DNA from: UBA5070 sp039798065
GTDB lineage: Bacteria; Fibrobacterota; Fibrobacteria; UBA5070
Direction of reading: 5' to 3'
Assembly: GCA_039798065.1 (NCBI GenBank)
Contig: JBDKGS010000249.1
Coordinates: 1-6,518, forward strand
Length of the DNA: 6,518 bases
A program made the translations under genes and the position numbers. The notes under the pieces are model-generated. The model was not told the DNA's origin. It saw only the letters and a program-made list of their open reading frames with translations, and did not search any database. Positions 5,140 to 6,518 of the stretch are shown here, one piece after another (the stretch's first letter is position 1; each line of letters begins with the position of its first letter).

Positions 5140-5861
5140 AACACGCGCTCGTCACGGGTTCGTGCGTGCGCACCGGCCGCGCCATCGCCTTGCGGCTTGC
5201 CCGCGACGGATGGCACGTGTGCATCCACGGCAAACCCGGCAGCGCCCAAGCCGCCGAGGACACCGCCAGAACCTGTCGCGACGCGGGAGGGACGGCATCG
5301 GTGCACCTCGCCGACATCTCGGATCTGGCGGGATGCCAGAAATTGTCGGATTCGATCGATCTCCCTTCGCTGGAGCTTCTGGTCCACAACGTGGGCATCT
5401 ACGCGACCGGCCCCTTGCTGGAGACCGACCCGTCCACCTGGGACCGGATTCTGTCGACCAACCTGACCGCGCCCTTCCATCTGACCCGCATGCTCGCACC
5501 CCTCATGGCGCCCGGCTCCTCCATCGTGACGCTGGGCTACGTGGGCATTTCCAAGCTGCCCGGCACCACCCGCACCGGCGCCTATTCCATTTCCAAGACG
5601 GCCCTGCTCTCGCTCACCAAGTGCCTTGCGCTCGAGCTGGGCCCGCGCGGCATCCGGGTGAACATGGTCTCGCCGGGCCAGCTCGAGAACTCGGTCGACC
5701 TTCCCGACGACATCGAGAAGCGGGTCCCCCTGGGTCGCGCGGGGCGCGTCGACGAAATCGCCGACATCGTGGCCTGGCTGGCTTCGGACCAGGCATCGTA
5801 CGTGACCGGACAGGATCTGGAAGTCGCGGGCGGCCTGATGATGGCGTTGCGCGGGCAGTGA
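5136..5861 (+). CDS. SDR-family oxidoreductase, probable pteridine (dihydromonapterin-type) reductase
   Basis: The protein has 241 residues from GTG at 5136, overlapping the folB stop (GTGA). It is a classical short-chain dehydrogenase fold. The nucleotide loop is TGSCVRTG (7-14). An Arg in the glycine loop ('TG...R.G'), instead of the standard TGxxxGxG, is the fingerprint of FolM/PTR1 pterin reductases and implies NADPH. Further landmarks are D60 after the third strand, HNVG (84-87) for the usual NNAG, N109, the catalytic pair Tyr150-x3-Lys154 (YSISK), and a C-terminal 'YVTGQDLEVAGG' cofactor lid. The position 13 residues before Tyr, Ser in most SDRs and Asp in PTR1/FolM, is Gly137 within GYVG; Ser139 is near. 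Adjacency to folB supports reduction of dihydromonapterin or dihydrofolate to the tetrahydro form. A FabG-like activity on another carbonyl is the alternative. Confidence 0.85.
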   Translation: MKHALVTGSCVRTGRAIALRLARDGWHVCIHGKPGSAQAAEDTARTCRDAGGTASVHLADISDLAGCQKLSDSIDLPSLELLVHNVGIYATGPLLETDPSTWDRILSTNLTAPFHLTRMLAPLMAPGSSIVTLGYVGISKLPGTTRTGAYSISKTALLSLTKCLALELGPRGIRVNMVSPGQLENSVDLPDDIEKRVPLGRAGRVDEIADIVAWLASDQASYVTGQDLEVAGGLMMALRGQ

Positions 5862-6518
5862 CAGTTTCCGTCCTAACGATCTGCCTCGCGATCTTCGGTT
5901 CCTGGTCGACCAGCACGTCCATCGAGCCGTCGAATCGCAGCAGCTCCAGGCGTGGAGACACCCTCGAAATCGTCGTTCCCCAGGGCGACACGGCCACGAT
6001 CCACCTTGGTCAAAGCCTGGTCCGGCTGGATGGCGCGCGCTCGATGGCCAACCTCCGCGATGGAAGGCTGCGGATCGCCTCCGATTCGCCCGGCTCCGAC
6101 ACGTTTCGAATCCGGTCGCTGGTCGGTCGGCCCCGGAAAACGGTGGTCGTGCATGTCGTGCCGCGCAGACGGATCTCCCTGGCGCTCGTACCTGTCGCGG
6201 TCGTCCCGTCCGCCATGGCGGATTCCGCCACCATGGGGATTGTGAACCAGGAATTGTCCATCCTCATGGAAGGGACCGGTATCGACCTGCACACGACGAC
6301 CGCCACACCGGCAATCCTCCCCAAGGGTCCGAGTTTCTGGGATCCCACCGGCAGCGGCCATCTCGATCTCCTGCGCAACGACGACACCCTGCGCCCGGCG
6401 CCCACGCTCGACTCGCTGGTTGGATGGATGGGACGAATCGGTCTGGTCTTCCCCAAGATCGCCATCATCCAGACGCCGGTGCGCGTGGGGTGGGGGTTGG
6501 GCCGTTCGGCGGTACCCG
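5858..6518 (+). CDS. Secreted protein of unknown function (3' end outside window)
   Basis: The frame from GTG at 5858 stays open for 220 codons to the window edge, with GC-rich third positions like its neighbours. The GTG overlaps the reductase stop (GTGA, 5858-5861), repeating the folB junction. The N-terminus (MTVSVLTICLAIFGSWSTSTS) resembles a signal peptide or anchor but lacks the usual basic residues. Residues ~34-105 are beta-rich (LEIVVPQGDTATIHLG..., then TVVVHVVPRR), like an Ig-like or sandwich domain. A second segment starts at about 110 (ISLALVPVAVVPSAMADSA...), with 'VNQELSILMEGTGIDL' and 'GPSFWDPTGSGHLDLL', and reads like the beginning of an extracellular domain, possibly hydrolase or protease-like, but no catalytic motif is visible before the edge. 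I do not recognise the family. Confidence 0.75.
   Translation, partial: MTVSVLTICLAIFGSWSTSTSIEPSNRSSSRRGDTLEIVVPQGDTATIHLGQSLVRLDGARSMANLRDGRLRIASDSPGSDTFRIRSLVGRPRKTVVVHVVPRRRISLALVPVAVVPSAMADSATMGIVNQELSILMEGTGIDLHTTTATPAILPKGPSFWDPTGSGHLDLLRNDDTLRPAPTLDSLVGWMGRIGLVFPKIAIIQTPVRVGWGLGRSAVP

Noticed and set aside
5873..6361. 162-codon - strand open frame under the last gene
   Set aside because: The + strand frame from 5858 is open to the window edge, overlaps the upstream stop in the same manner as its neighbour and begins with a hydrophobic signal-like segment; the opposing frame looks like its shadow.
1..6518. tRNA, rRNA, CRISPR array, insertion sequence or attachment site
   Set aside because: No cloverleaf, repeat-spacer pattern, transposase frame or terminal inverted repeats were seen on either strand.

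Overview
The window is GC-rich bacterial DNA that is densely coding and has Gram-negative-style lipoprotein signals. Three lipoprotein or secreted genes with DUF4349-like domains, a CBM4/9-type secreted protein and a UbiA prenyltransferase would fit the Fibrobacterota/FCB side of the tree. That placement is an inference; no rRNA or other marker gene is present to fix it.

Layout. (1) At the left edge is the C-terminal end of a PfkB-family sugar kinase on + (1-439), followed by a symmetrical hairpin (452-481) that can serve as terminator for both converging transcription units. (2) On -, read right to left, lies a three-gene set, 2793->1537, 1540->926 and 929->489, each junction a 4-bp ATGA overlap. 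The first product is a lipoprotein with a DUF4349-like domain plus a second C-terminal domain. The second product resembles the DUF4349-like part alone and the third resembles the C-terminal domain alone. The operon therefore carries one fused and one split version of the same two-domain protein. (3) Upstream on - are a secreted CBM4/9-like jelly-roll protein (3461->2955), closed by its own hairpin terminator, and a UbiA-family membrane prenyltransferase (4371->3520). (4) The 408-bp gap 4372-4779 is the only long non-coding stretch and is full of structure. It holds a divergent promoter pair, nested palindromes, and a run of strong + strand hairpins ending in a textbook intrinsic terminator (4679-4708). 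It probably encodes a ~200-nt structured RNA or an attenuated leader. (5) Rightward, an overlapping operon carries folB (dihydroneopterin aldolase), an SDR-family probable pteridine reductase, and a secreted protein of unknown function that runs off the right edge. The last two junctions are 4-bp GTGA overlaps.

How the genes work together: folB and the SDR form a pterin/folate module. FolB cleaves dihydroneopterin and/or epimerises it to dihydromonapterin, and the SDR has the fingerprint of pterin reductases. The DUF4349 operon probably makes an envelope-anchored complex or a set of paralogous envelope proteins. The most noteworthy items are the fused/split paralog operon with its apparently uncharacterised C-terminal domain, and the unassigned structured RNA with mutually exclusive pairings upstream of folB.
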